Source: PMG-095 sp037200885 | GTDB taxonomy: Bacteria > Myxococcota_A > Polyangia > Polyangiales > Polyangiaceae | NCBI GenBank assembly: GCA_037200885.1 | Contig: JBBCIN010000003.1 | Location: forward strand, 1,798,001 to 1,862,000 | Length of the DNA stretch: 64,000 bases | Direction: 5' to 3' | Shown here: one piece after another, positions 7,413 to 14,710 of the stretch | How the letters are laid out: each line of letters starts with the position of its first letter | How positions within the stretch are numbered: the stretch's first letter is position 1 | Position numbers and translations under genes: made by a program | Notes under the pieces: model-generated | What the model was told of the DNA's origin: nothing | What the model saw: the letters and a program-made list of their open reading frames with translations, nothing else | Databases searched by the model: none

Positions 7413-8680
7413 AGCCAAACATCATGACCCTTCGGAGATTGGCCTCATGGTCGGCCGTCAACAGCTTGGTGGGTCAGCGGCCAGACCGCCGTTGGGGCCG
7501 TGCGAGCCTGACCAATCCTCGGAGCGACGGCCACTCGATCGCCGATTGGTTTGAACAATCGCCAGAGCACCGAGTCAAGTTGGTTCGGGAAGCCGTCCTG
7601 GACCGAAAGCTATGGGCCCCGCTGCTGCGGACGTATGTCCCCAAGAAGCCCGGAGCGACCGACCTAAGAGCGATTGACATGCCGACCGTGCTCGATCAGG
7701 CGGTGCTGTATCTCCTTAACGATTGGCTGGGAGCCTGTGCCGAACAGGTGCTCACCAGAGTGGCGGTCGGCTCCCGCCGGGGCTTGCAGATGCACACGAC
7801 ATTGCTGAATGTTCACACTCTGATGAGCACGCGACCATTCGTAGCCGTGATCGATATTAGACACTTCTTCGACAGCATTGAGTGGAAACTCGTGGACCGC
7901 GTCATCTCGGATCTTCCAGCTGATCCGGAGATAAAGGAACTGCTCAGGGCGCTCGTGCGAGTCGCGGTGGTCGAAAGAGGCTCAGAGAGCGTCGTCCTCG
8001 CGAGACGAGTTGGCGTTCCGCAAGGCCTTTCCGTAAGTCCCATCCTTGCCAACCTGGTACTAAACGAATTCGACGCGGGTGCCGGACACGCCCTCTCCAA
8101 GTTTGGCACCTGTATGAAGCGCTATTGCGACGACATTGCAGTGCTCAGCCCGACGGTGGGCGCTGGCAACAGGGCCATCGAGATCATCGTCGACCGCCTG
8201 TCCGCGCTTGGGCTCGCCATCAAGACGGGGACGGGCCAGATGGTCGACACACGGGAGCACGTTGCCGTGTGGCTCGGCATCAGCTTCGGACCTCAGGGGC
8301 TCGACGTGCCCGAAGCGACGATCGAAGCCAAGGCCAGCCGCCTCCAGGCCAAGGTTGACCACGGCGTCCTTGATGTTCTGGGCGTTGAGGATTCCCTGGT
8401 GGCGCTGGATCAACATTACCGACGGATCGTCGGACCTGAACGATCTCAGGCCGTGGTCGCGTCCATCAAAGGGAAGCTGACCTTCTCAGCTCCCTCACAC
8501 ACAAGAAAGGTAGGGATCGATCGACTGAGGGACCTTGTTGGAGAACATCATCATCGTGGACACATCTCCTATGGGGTTCGACCTCATGGGAAGCCGGACG
8601 GTGGTGAGCGACACGAGATCGGTAGCTCCGCCCAATCGACCGGCAAGGACCCGGATATTGGGAGGATCGATCAGTGGTGA
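7409..8680 (+). CDS. reverse transcriptase domain protein
   Basis: This product has clear RT motifs: AVIDIRHFFDSIEW (146-159, first catalytic aspartates), GVPQGLSVSPILANLVLNEFD (202-222, motif B) and RYCDDIAVL (238-246, the YxDD box). An entry motif PKKPGATDLRAIDMPTVLDQAV (about 78-99) resembles the R-x-I-x-x-P region of group II-like RTs, and a hydrophobic AVWLGISFG thumb follows. There is no maturase X domain or HNH endonuclease, so a mobile group II intron is unlikely. Base use after about 8540 fits a different frame better, so the last 45 residues may not be the ancestral C-terminus. It is coupled upstream to the methyltransferase-like gene and overlaps an RNase H-like reading frame downstream. 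Confidence 0.85.
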   Translation: MKPNIMTLRRLASWSAVNSLVGQRPDRRWGRASLTNPRSDGHSIADWFEQSPEHRVKLVREAVLDRKLWAPLLRTYVPKKPGATDLRAIDMPTVLDQAVLYLLNDWLGACAEQVLTRVAVGSRRGLQMHTTLLNVHTLMSTRPFVAVIDIRHFFDSIEWKLVDRVISDLPADPEIKELLRALVRVAVVERGSESVVLARRVGVPQGLSVSPILANLVLNEFDAGAGHALSKFGTCMKRYCDDIAVLSPTVGAGNRAIEIIVDRLSALGLAIKTGTGQMVDTREHVAVWLGISFGPQGLDVPEATIEAKASRLQAKVDHGVLDVLGVEDSLVALDQHYRRIVGPERSQAVVASIKGKLTFSAPSHTRKVGIDRLRDLVGEHHHRGHISYGVRPHGKPDGGERHEIGSSAQSTGKDPDIGRIDQW

Positions 8681-9114
8681 CACGCTTGTCCGCTTCGATG
8701 GCAGCATCTTCCGAGGCGAACGACCCTGGGGCTCCGGCAAAGTCAGCCCCAGAGGTCGTGGAAAATGGCAAGCGAGCTTGGCGGCTCGGTGCCGTCGCGG
8801 ACGGCCCACGACGTGCTCGGCTCGTCGCTCGACAGCTCGGCGACGACCGGCATTCGCACTGGCTTTTCACGGCCGACAGCTCGACCTCGACAACCGAAGT
8901 TGTGGCGCTCGCGCTCGCTTATGGCCTTCGCCAGTTGCGGCAGCTGGGCGCGACGGCAGCGACTATCGTCGTGACGGACCTAACCCTTCACGGCTACCTC
9001 TGGCGAGCCTGGAAAATCCACAGCCTGCGCGTACACACCGCGATTGAGGCGTTCGACACGGCCATACGCGGAATTGAAGTGAACCTCGAACCCGGAAGGA
9101 AGTTTCGCCCGTGA
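8674..9114 (+). CDS. RNase H-like protein, N-terminus apparently in another frame
   Basis: This frame (146 residues from a GTG overlapping the RT stop) carries the second half of an RNase H-like fold. STTEVVALALAYGLRQLRQLG places a glutamate as in the catalytic E of RNase HI, and ATIVVTDLTLHG places the third acidic residue. The expected first strand, with an Asp-Gly-Ser, is not in this frame. It is found in an overlapping frame running from about 8538 (VRFDGSIFRGERPWGSG, near 8687-8737). A +1 shift near 8715-8740 would join them. An RT followed by RNase H makes functional sense for degrading RNA-DNA hybrids, but the assignment is from pattern only. Confidence 0.45.
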   Translation: MVTRLSASMAASSEANDPGAPAKSAPEVVENGKRAWRLGAVADGPRRARLVARQLGDDRHSHWLFTADSSTSTTEVVALALAYGLRQLRQLGATAATIVVTDLTLHGYLWRAWKIHSLRVHTAIEAFDTAIRGIEVNLEPGRKFRP

Positions 9115-9526
9115 GGTTGCCATGGCTTTCTGAACGACTGGAGTGCCATCCAGCGTGGTGAGCTTGTGAAGGCAGGCATTGTCCCAGAGGCGGCTACACG
9201 GCGAAGGCGGCTTGGGCGCCCGTGTGCTCGATATCTCAAATCTCTCTGCACTCGCGGTGTAGCCATCCAGAAGCACGTCGAACGGAACGCCGAAAGACTG
9301 AAAGCTGACTTCGACCATCGGCGAGGACGGATTTGCTGCGAGCAGAAAAGTACGACAACGTGGCTGCTCCCACTCATCCTCTCACTGCCGCGCTGCCTAT
9401 GGTCGCACGTACTCGGCGCGCTCATCGCTAGTGCGGAGCGTGGCCGACACTAGCTCCCAAGGGTATGGCCGTTCAGCCCGACGCTTTTCTTGGCTTCACG
9501 CAGCGGTGGTCGGTGTACATGTTGAG
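9115..9526. other. no convincing gene
   Basis: Roughly 410 bases between the RNase H-like frame and the next gene. Both strands have open frames, but none shows a family motif, a good ribosome site and consistent third-position bias together. It may hold the tail of an older gene. Nothing is annotated here. Confidence 0.4.
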
Positions 9527-9832
9527 ATGTCTACTAATAAAAAGAAGCTCATCGTCTCCGCTCCCAGCCATCCGTCGACAGGAGACTGCGTGCTGCTGTG
9601 CGTGCATGCGCCAGACCTCCATACGGCGCACTTTTTCCACCTCCCGGTCCAAGGTCGCGGTCAGGGCTGGTATTTTGCGCGACCGGACGGCTCGCGGCGC
9701 GGCCCCGCTCGCTGGCTAGTGATGTGCGAGGCATGTTTCGCCGAATATGCTGGCACTCCGCTCGATTGCCCGTTCAACGCCGACATCACTTGGCCCGCGA
9801 CCCTTAGTGTGAAAATGCGACAGGCGGACTAA
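9527..9832 (+). CDS. hypothetical Cys-containing protein
   Basis: A 101-residue product from the ATG at 9527. The frame is open further upstream, but the bias improves at this point. It has a beta-rich N-terminal half and a cysteine pair in MCEACFAEYAGTPLDCPF near the C-terminus that could bind zinc. The neighbouring genes are also short and unassigned, and no clear operon partner lies within 300 bases. Function unknown. Confidence 0.45.
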   Translation: MSTNKKKLIVSAPSHPSTGDCVLLCVHAPDLHTAHFFHLPVQGRGQGWYFARPDGSRRGPARWLVMCEACFAEYAGTPLDCPFNADITWPATLSVKMRQAD

Positions 9833-10063
9833 GCTTTTCTTATCCGCGCCTGTTTAGTTGCGTCGAACACGACTTGCCTAAGCGGGCGGCGTGCGCCTTC
9901 CCGAACGAGCCCGAGTCCACCTGCGCCTCTTCGCCCGGCTCCGTCTCGATGCGCAGGTTGGCTTCGCGTTGCCGCGGTGCACGGCCTTTCGCAACCTAAC
10001 GATGCATGCTGATGCCGGCCGAGCGCCCGCGCTCACGCGCCTCTAAAAACAGCAGGGCCCCGC

Positions 10064-10240
10064 TCAGCTCGGGTGTTCGCCGAGCCGGCGCACCGGATAC
10101 TCACGGTGCGGATCCATCGCCGAGCCCTTCCGTGCGGAGGGGCGCCCGTCCTGGATCGTGCGCCGCCTGACCGGGTGATGGACGCCGAAGCGGCGCGCGA
10201 CGGGCTCGATTTTTCGAGGCGTTGCGCGGCACCGGTAGGC
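10064..10240 (-). pseudogene. possible remnant of an IS21-type transposase N-terminus
   Basis: On the minus strand a short frame ends in SAMDPHREYPVRRLGEHPS. This resembles the segment of IstA-type transposases after the N-terminal HTH, typically L-D-P-Y-x-x-Y-x-x-x-R-L-x-E-H-P. Just before it, ARRFGVHH and a TIQDGRPSAR piece look like the HTH and its linker. A stop follows directly and no DDE catalytic core is present, so it would be a dead fragment. The match is short, and the surrounding 9833-10318 stretch shows no other gene. Confidence 0.3.
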
Positions 10241-10318
10241 GATTAGAAAAGAGACCAAGTTAAAGAAAATCGGATTTGTGGGGGAGAATCCACTTGGTGA
10301 GCGGTGTAGGGCCACCTC

Positions 10319-10564
10319 ATGAATGCAGATTCCCAAGTCGAGACTAACCAAATCAATCACGACCGCGACGATCAGAACCCCGAAGGCGACTGCCCCCGAT
10401 GTGGACATTGGATCCCAACCGATGATCAACCCGGCGGGTACCCTGGAGCAGACTCGCGCGTCGACAACACGACTGAGGTCTGTTCGGCCTGTGGCCTCGA
10501 CGAAGCGCTGATTCAATTCCGAACCGGCGAGAAACCCACCAAGCACGGCCGGACACGGCCATGA
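10319..10564 (+). CDS. small zinc-ribbon-like protein
   Basis: An 81-residue protein with two knuckles, CPRCGHWIP (about 25-33) and CSACG (about 53-57), separated by a conserved-looking PGGYPGADSRVDNTTEV loop. Small phage and plasmid proteins with a similar C-x-x-C...PGxYPGAxSRxDN...CSxCG layout are known to me, although no function is established. The ATG is preceded by a purine-rich stretch. Its stop overlaps the next ATG (ATGA), so it starts a three-gene cluster of tiny genes. Confidence 0.65.
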   Translation: MNADSQVETNQINHDRDDQNPEGDCPRCGHWIPTDDQPGGYPGADSRVDNTTEVCSACGLDEALIQFRTGEKPTKHGRTRP

Positions 10565-10890
10565 CGGCAGATGCGCGGGATCGTCGGAACTCCAAGATGT
10601 GCATCGTGACGCATGATGATCTAGCCGACACTTTTCCCAAGCTCTGGGCGCGCCTTCCGCGGTGGTTCATCACGGCTCACACACCAGATGAGATACACGA
10701 GCTGATCGCGTCCCTTTACTTTGCGCTTCCGGACCGTCTGGTCCGGCGTGCCGAGCGCGAGCTATCCCAAGGCAATCCCGCTGCGGCCCAACGGATACTT
10801 GCGATGGTGCTCCCGCGACTGCTCGACGAGCCGTGCGACGACGGTGATGACCCTTTGACGAGGCTGAGTGGCAGTCATGACCCAAGATGA
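10561..10890 (+). CDS. small hypothetical helical protein
   Basis: A 109-residue protein coupled to the zinc-ribbon gene by a four-base overlap. An internal ATG 12 codons in is an alternative start. It is helical with a PDEIHELIASLYFALPDRLVRRAE segment and an acidic tail. No named family is recognised. It overlaps the next small gene by 14 bases, so the three are probably translated together. Comparable runs of tiny overlapping genes occur in integrated elements and phages (inference). Confidence 0.55.
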   Translation: MTADARDRRNSKMCIVTHDDLADTFPKLWARLPRWFITAHTPDEIHELIASLYFALPDRLVRRAERELSQGNPAAAQRILAMVLPRLLDEPCDDGDDPLTRLSGSHDPR

Positions 10891-11017
10891 AAGAATCGAT
10901 TTTGGTGATCGTATCGCCGCTGGAATAATCCGCACGAATCTCGATTCCGCCACCGAACCTGAGCTGGCCCGGCTGGAAATCTTAGTTTCTTGTCAACTCA
11001 TGCTACTGGGGAGGTGA
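10877..11017 (+). CDS. very small protein (46 residues)
   Basis: This frame begins with ATG inside the end of the preceding gene and runs 46 codons to TGA. The product is amphipathic: a charged start (residues 1-10), a helical middle with EPELARLEILVSCQLMLLG, and no cysteine motif. It is recognised only from its overlap with its neighbour and a plausible codon pattern. It could be a real third member of the small-gene cluster or a chance frame. Confidence 0.35.
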   Translation: MTQDERIDFGDRIAAGIIRTNLDSATEPELARLEILVSCQLMLLGR

Positions 11018-11140
11018 GAACGCGCTGCTCTAAAGATCTCATCGATAGACGCGCCCGAGCGAAGCACGTCATGCACGAATCTGCCACCGCGTTCAAAATG
11101 TGTAGGGCACGCGCCATTCACGCGCTCACGCGCGTGCGTC

Positions 11141-11755
11141 TCAGGCTCCGAACAAGCTGCCGAGCCCCAATTGGTCAAGAGCATAGCGGTTAAACTGTCG
11201 CGCCGTCGAAAACGACCAAGCTGCACAGCCTCGACTCAAGACGATATGCGGGAAGAACGTCTTCGCCTCGCCCGGGAATTCGTTCAACGTAAACTTCGAC
11301 CGAAGGGCTGCTTCGACGTCTTCGGGCCGGCCCTTCTTGCTCGGTAGATGCCACGGCTCCGCGTGGACGCAGAGGTTGCGCAACCAAAGGAGAAGCTGCA
11401 TTTCTGAAACTGCCGGCGCCGTATCGTTCAATGGGGTGCCCGTGAGCTCAGCAATGAGTGTCTCCCATTTCTTGATCGTGGGTGCCGGCGGCTTGAGGCG
11501 AGCAACCTTGGCCCGACGCGCAGGATCCAAAGACTGAACGCGGGGGTCACTGGCGCGACCGCACATTTCAAACAGTTCCTGAGCCGCACCCTCCACCCAG
11601 CACACGCTATTGACGACTGTCGACAGCACGTAGGCTTGGAGGACCTTGTCCTGTCCCTGCTGTATACCGCGTTCGTCAATCAGCGTGGCAAAGGTCTCCA
11701 AGCTTTCGCCGAAGACCCCCGCGGCCGAGGCGATCAACGTGAACTTCACGGGCAT
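11141..11755 (-). CDS. possible HEPN-like protein
   Basis: About 204 residues from the ATG at 11755; an ATG at 11776 is equally possible, while the frame continuing to 11926 would overlap the next gene. The product is strongly helical. LLLWLRNLCVHAEPWHL contains R-N-x-x-x-H, the R-x4-6-H signature of HEPN ribonucleases, between two predicted helices. Conserved-looking helices with YVLSTVVNSVCWVEGAAQELF precede it. A HEPN role in RNA cleavage would fit the neighbouring FRG and ApeA-like genes, but one short motif is thin evidence. Confidence 0.5.
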   Translation of the reverse strand: MPVKFTLIASAAGVFGESLETFATLIDERGIQQGQDKVLQAYVLSTVVNSVCWVEGAAQELFEMCGRASDPRVQSLDPARRAKVARLKPPAPTIKKWETLIAELTGTPLNDTAPAVSEMQLLLWLRNLCVHAEPWHLPSKKGRPEDVEAALRSKFTLNEFPGEAKTFFPHIVLSRGCAAWSFSTARQFNRYALDQLGLGSLFGA

Positions 11756-11795
11756 GCCGGTCACTGTAAGGCACATCCGTTGATCGTAGCCGATA

Positions 11796-12116
11796 TCATC
11801 GATCGCCACCGGCAGTCGCTCGATTGGAAGCGTATGCTCCCCGTCGCAAGGCTCGTGCGCACCTGAGTAGCTTCCAGGCGGACGCCGCCGCCACCAGGAC
11901 GATCGCGAGGGCGCAGCCCCAGCCAATCACCAGCGCCACAATCCCGCGGGCTCCTAGGTTCAGCTCACGCTTCGGGAGGCTGAACCGCAGGGAAATCGAC
12001 GCCGGAGCGTCGGTTTTCGTCGCCAGTCCGGTGCCCTTCGGCTTCGCGGTGCGACGGGCAGAGGTGGAGGCTTGAGTTTTCGGGTCAAGCTCCGGGGTTC
12101 TGGTCTCGATCGGCAT
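11796..12116 (-). CDS. hypothetical single-pass membrane protein
   Basis: The frame has one strong membrane segment near its C-terminus (GIVALVIGWGCALAIVLVAAASAW) followed by a basic tail, and a Pro/Thr/Lys-rich N-terminal part. The ATG at 12116 gives 106 residues. The frame stays open to 12383, with weaker coding bias beyond 12116, so the start is uncertain. With the basic tail after the segment, the N-terminus is probably outside. No family is recognised, and the relation to the possible HEPN gene downstream on the same strand is unknown. Confidence 0.4.
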   Translation of the reverse strand: MPIETRTPELDPKTQASTSARRTAKPKGTGLATKTDAPASISLRFSLPKRELNLGARGIVALVIGWGCALAIVLVAAASAWKLLRCARALRRGAYASNRATAGGDR

Positions 12117-12386
12117 CACAGCTAAGATCCCCGCCGCGTGATCGGCTGCCCCGCGCCCTTCAACAGCACTCGGCTTCCTTGGATTGGGCATACCCCCTTG
12201 TACGGGTTTCGCTCTCTTAACGCTGACTTCGGGCGTGACATGGCCGAAATCCTGGCGGGAGCGCGTGCCGCTATCCGAGCTCGAGCTTCGTAACCCGCGC
12301 CGCTCGGGCACTCTTGTCTTCAACATGCCCGTCAAGCTGCGCTCCGATGCCGCCCTGGTCACGCACCCCTCTGGGGGGTGCAAGGC

Positions 12387-13037
12387 TCACTTAGCGTTCA
12401 ATTCCGCGCGCTTCTTGTACTCGTCCCCCGCCTTCACGAGCTTCTTGCGGATGGCCTCGATCGCCTGCTGGGGGTCGAGCTCCATGTTGTCCTTGAGCCC
12501 GAGCACCTCGGCGCTGAGATGAACGACGATCTCGGCTAGGATGCGCTCCGCGCCCTTGCGGCCGGTCTTCCCGGCGGGCTCCGAGTCGAACATGTTCAGC
12601 AGCTCGACCAGGAATTCGGAGTCGCCGCGAAGCTCCTCGAATGCGGTGTCGTGTAGCGCCAGCTCGTTCACGAGCTGGGCAAGTAGGCGACCGCGAGTCT
12701 CGTCGCTAGCTTGCCAATCGGGGTGCTTCCATCGTTCACCCCATTCCGCGACCGCGCGCACGCTCCAAGCTCGATTGGATTCCATGCTGGGCTGCCGATC
12801 GAAGGCATCTAGGGCTCGCCGCAAGACCCATACGTAAGAATCGTCGGGCACGAACTGAAACGCCATTTGCAGACGGGTCGCCAAGCGCATGCCCAAGGTT
12901 TCGATCTCGCTCCACTCCTCCGCCTGCCGTTTCCGGCCAATCAGATGGAATGCCGCACCAAGGAAAGCGTCGGCCGCCGCTTGAGGCTCTTCCATAGTCG
13001 CCCAGCGGTCAGCGGGTGGCTTCCAGCGCGCGGTCAT
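12387..13037 (-). CDS. hypothetical helical protein
   Basis: A 216-residue soluble protein, almost all helix, with a Trp-rich stretch (WSVRAVAEWGERWKHPDWQ, about residues 85-105) and a lysine-rich tail. No motif is recognised. Its start overlaps the stop of the upstream frameshifted small gene by four bases (ATGA), so the two were evidently one operon. The helical repeats could mediate protein interaction. Coding bias is good, so the gene is probably real. Confidence 0.6.
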   Translation of the reverse strand: MTARWKPPADRWATMEEPQAAADAFLGAAFHLIGRKRQAEEWSEIETLGMRLATRLQMAFQFVPDDSYVWVLRRALDAFDRQPSMESNRAWSVRAVAEWGERWKHPDWQASDETRGRLLAQLVNELALHDTAFEELRGDSEFLVELLNMFDSEPAGKTGRKGAERILAEIVVHLSAEVLGLKDNMELDPQQAIEAIRKKLVKAGDEYKKRAELNAK

Positions 13038-13332
13038 GTTGGCCCGGGGGTGGGGCTGTCCGAGATTCTGATCTTCAGCGTCAAGGCGTCTCTCATCAAG
13101 TGATTGGCCGCGAAGGCGTCGATTAGGATGTTGGAGGCATCGATCGAGGTCGCGACAGCGAGAGTACGTACGGCACGCCCATGGGGTAGTAGCACTCGAT
13201 GCGTTCGTCGGTGAGCGGCAGGTTCGTGTTGCTCAGCCGAGACGCCAGATAGACCTCCAGCCGGTGCTTCTCTAAGGGCCTGCCACCGAAATTGGCGACG
13301 CACGTGCGTACCGCTTCGTCGGCGATGATCAT
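13034..13332 (-). pseudogene. small gene broken by a frameshift
   Basis: From an ATG at 13332 the frame reads IIADEAVRTCVANF and on through ECYYPMGVPYVLSL, then ends in an implausible short tail. The neighbouring frame continues smoothly as AVATSIDASNILIDAF, ANHLMRDALTLKI and SPTPGPT and reaches the TGA that overlaps the next start. Joining the two near 13165 gives one sensible protein of about 100 residues. This means a one-base indel in the genome or a read error. Function unknown. Confidence 0.55.
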
Positions 13333-13491
13333 GGCAGAACGGTAGCCTCGCCCGTCGAACGGCCCAGCGCTTGGTCAAGCCGCGCCTGACATTAAACCGT
13401 TGTCGTTTCGCGCCATCGGCGCGGCGAAACCCAACAAGCGCGCTTCTGTTCCGCAGCTTGCCGATGACGTGCTAGACGCAGGTGGTTCACG

Positions 13492-14370
13492 ATGGTCGAC
13501 CTAATAGTCACGGAAGACTTCCTTGATGTTGCCTCGTTCTGCGACGCCTTGCATCCGCTGAACAGACGATGGGGCGGACAACTCGGGACTTGGGTGTTTC
13601 GCGGTCACTGGGACTCGGAATGGGAGCTGCTGCCGTCGCTCTATCGCGAGAAGCAGGTCCAGCCGTTTCTCGGAGAGAGGTGGGGCGACATCGTGGCCGA
13701 CGGCGCACAACATGTGCATGACGCTGAGCGTCGGATTCTGTTTGAAGCCTACCGTGGGTTTGACGAATCCGGATTGTCCATCCCGTACGCTCTTGAAGTG
13801 AAGCAGATGCTCACCGAAAATTTCGACTGGGTCGAGGGCATCGTGGTTCCGTTCATGGCCCTCGCTCAACACCATGGGGTACCCACACGCTTGCTTGACT
13901 GGACCACAAGGACGATGGTGGCGGCCTACTTTGCCGCATCAGAGCTCACCAAGCTCAAGCCAGAGAACTCGATCGAAGGCAGACTTGAGATCATCGCTCT
14001 CTCGGCGATGGCCTTCGAAATCGTCCCACCGCAAAAAGATGACTTTTGCCGTATCGTACGGGCGCCGAGGGCGAGCAATCCGAACTTGCATGCTCAAGCC
14101 GGTGTGTTTTCTATGTGCAAAGGGCCGTATCAACCAGTTCCGCTGGACAAGCTAATCACACAGGAGTTCACCCAATTTGGCGACCAGGTGATGAAACCGA
14201 TGATGCGAAGACTCACGCTGCCGCAGAGGCTAGCTCGTGAGCTGCTGGCAGTGCTGGCATTCGAAGGGGTCACTGCTGCGACAATATTCCCAGGATACGG
14301 TGGTGCTGTTCTTCGACTAAAGGAAGACAAGGTCTGCTCCTATCGCATCGAGCACATTCGACGGACATGA
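13492..14370 (+). CDS. FRG-domain protein
   Basis: A 292-residue protein with the hallmarks of the FRG family. WVFRGHWDSEWELLPSLYR near the N-terminus carries the name-giving F-R-G. LAQHHGVPTRLLDWTTRTMVAAYFA carries the conserved QHHG...TRLLDWT block, and NLHAQAGVF is the third block. FRG proteins are often single genes in defence or mobile regions, and some are suspected toxins, but their activity is not settled. It stands alone on the plus strand, with an ApeA-like HEPN gene following on the same strand. The first ATG is used; no strong ribosome site is evident. Confidence 0.85.
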   Translation: MVDLIVTEDFLDVASFCDALHPLNRRWGGQLGTWVFRGHWDSEWELLPSLYREKQVQPFLGERWGDIVADGAQHVHDAERRILFEAYRGFDESGLSIPYALEVKQMLTENFDWVEGIVVPFMALAQHHGVPTRLLDWTTRTMVAAYFAASELTKLKPENSIEGRLEIIALSAMAFEIVPPQKDDFCRIVRAPRASNPNLHAQAGVFSMCKGPYQPVPLDKLITQEFTQFGDQVMKPMMRRLTLPQRLARELLAVLAFEGVTAATIFPGYGGAVLRLKEDKVCSYRIEHIRRT

Positions 14371-14710
14371 AGATGTTCTGTTTCGCTACGCGGGGGAGCG
14401 CCGCTTCCCCAGTGCCGGGCGCGTCCAATACTGCTCGGTCACGTCCCTGCTTCGGGATCCTAATATTGCGATGGCGATCGTTGACGTCGGGCCCGACCGG
14501 GAGTGCAAGTGACTGGAATACCGGAGCCGCTACCACTGAGCGGATCGACCCTTACCACCTCGTCAGAACGGCGGTCCCAGCGGGTCGACTGCAAGCGCGT
14601 CGTTCGGGGTCTTCAGCTTCCCCAATTCGGGCTCGTCGCGGAACGCGGTGCATTCCTGCATCCTGATCCCGTCTTCCGCGTCTCCTTATCGTGCGAGGAA
14701 CACGAACTCG
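14371..14710. other. gap between FRG and HEPN genes, no confident gene
   Basis: A 340-base stretch. A short frame with fair coding bias runs from the FRG stop to a TGA at 14510-14512 and would read LFRYAGERRF then AMAIVDVGPDREC, but it lacks a start codon and may be the tail of a lost gene. The region before the HEPN gene has no clear promoter. Confidence 0.35.

Noticed and set aside
7409..8680. Group II intron
   Set aside because: No maturase X domain, no HNH domain and no visible intron RNA domain V next to the RT.
7409..8680. Diversity-generating retroelement
   Set aside because: No template/variable repeat pair or Avd-like gene was seen near the RT.
8980..9318. Minus-strand frame resembling a transposase piece (WDNACLHK)
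   Set aside because: The resemblance is a few residues only, and the frame overlaps the RNase H-like gene; no catalytic acids are in place.
14371..14512. Short coding-like stretch after the FRG gene
   Set aside because: It has fair codon bias but no start codon and no family match, so it is left as intergenic.
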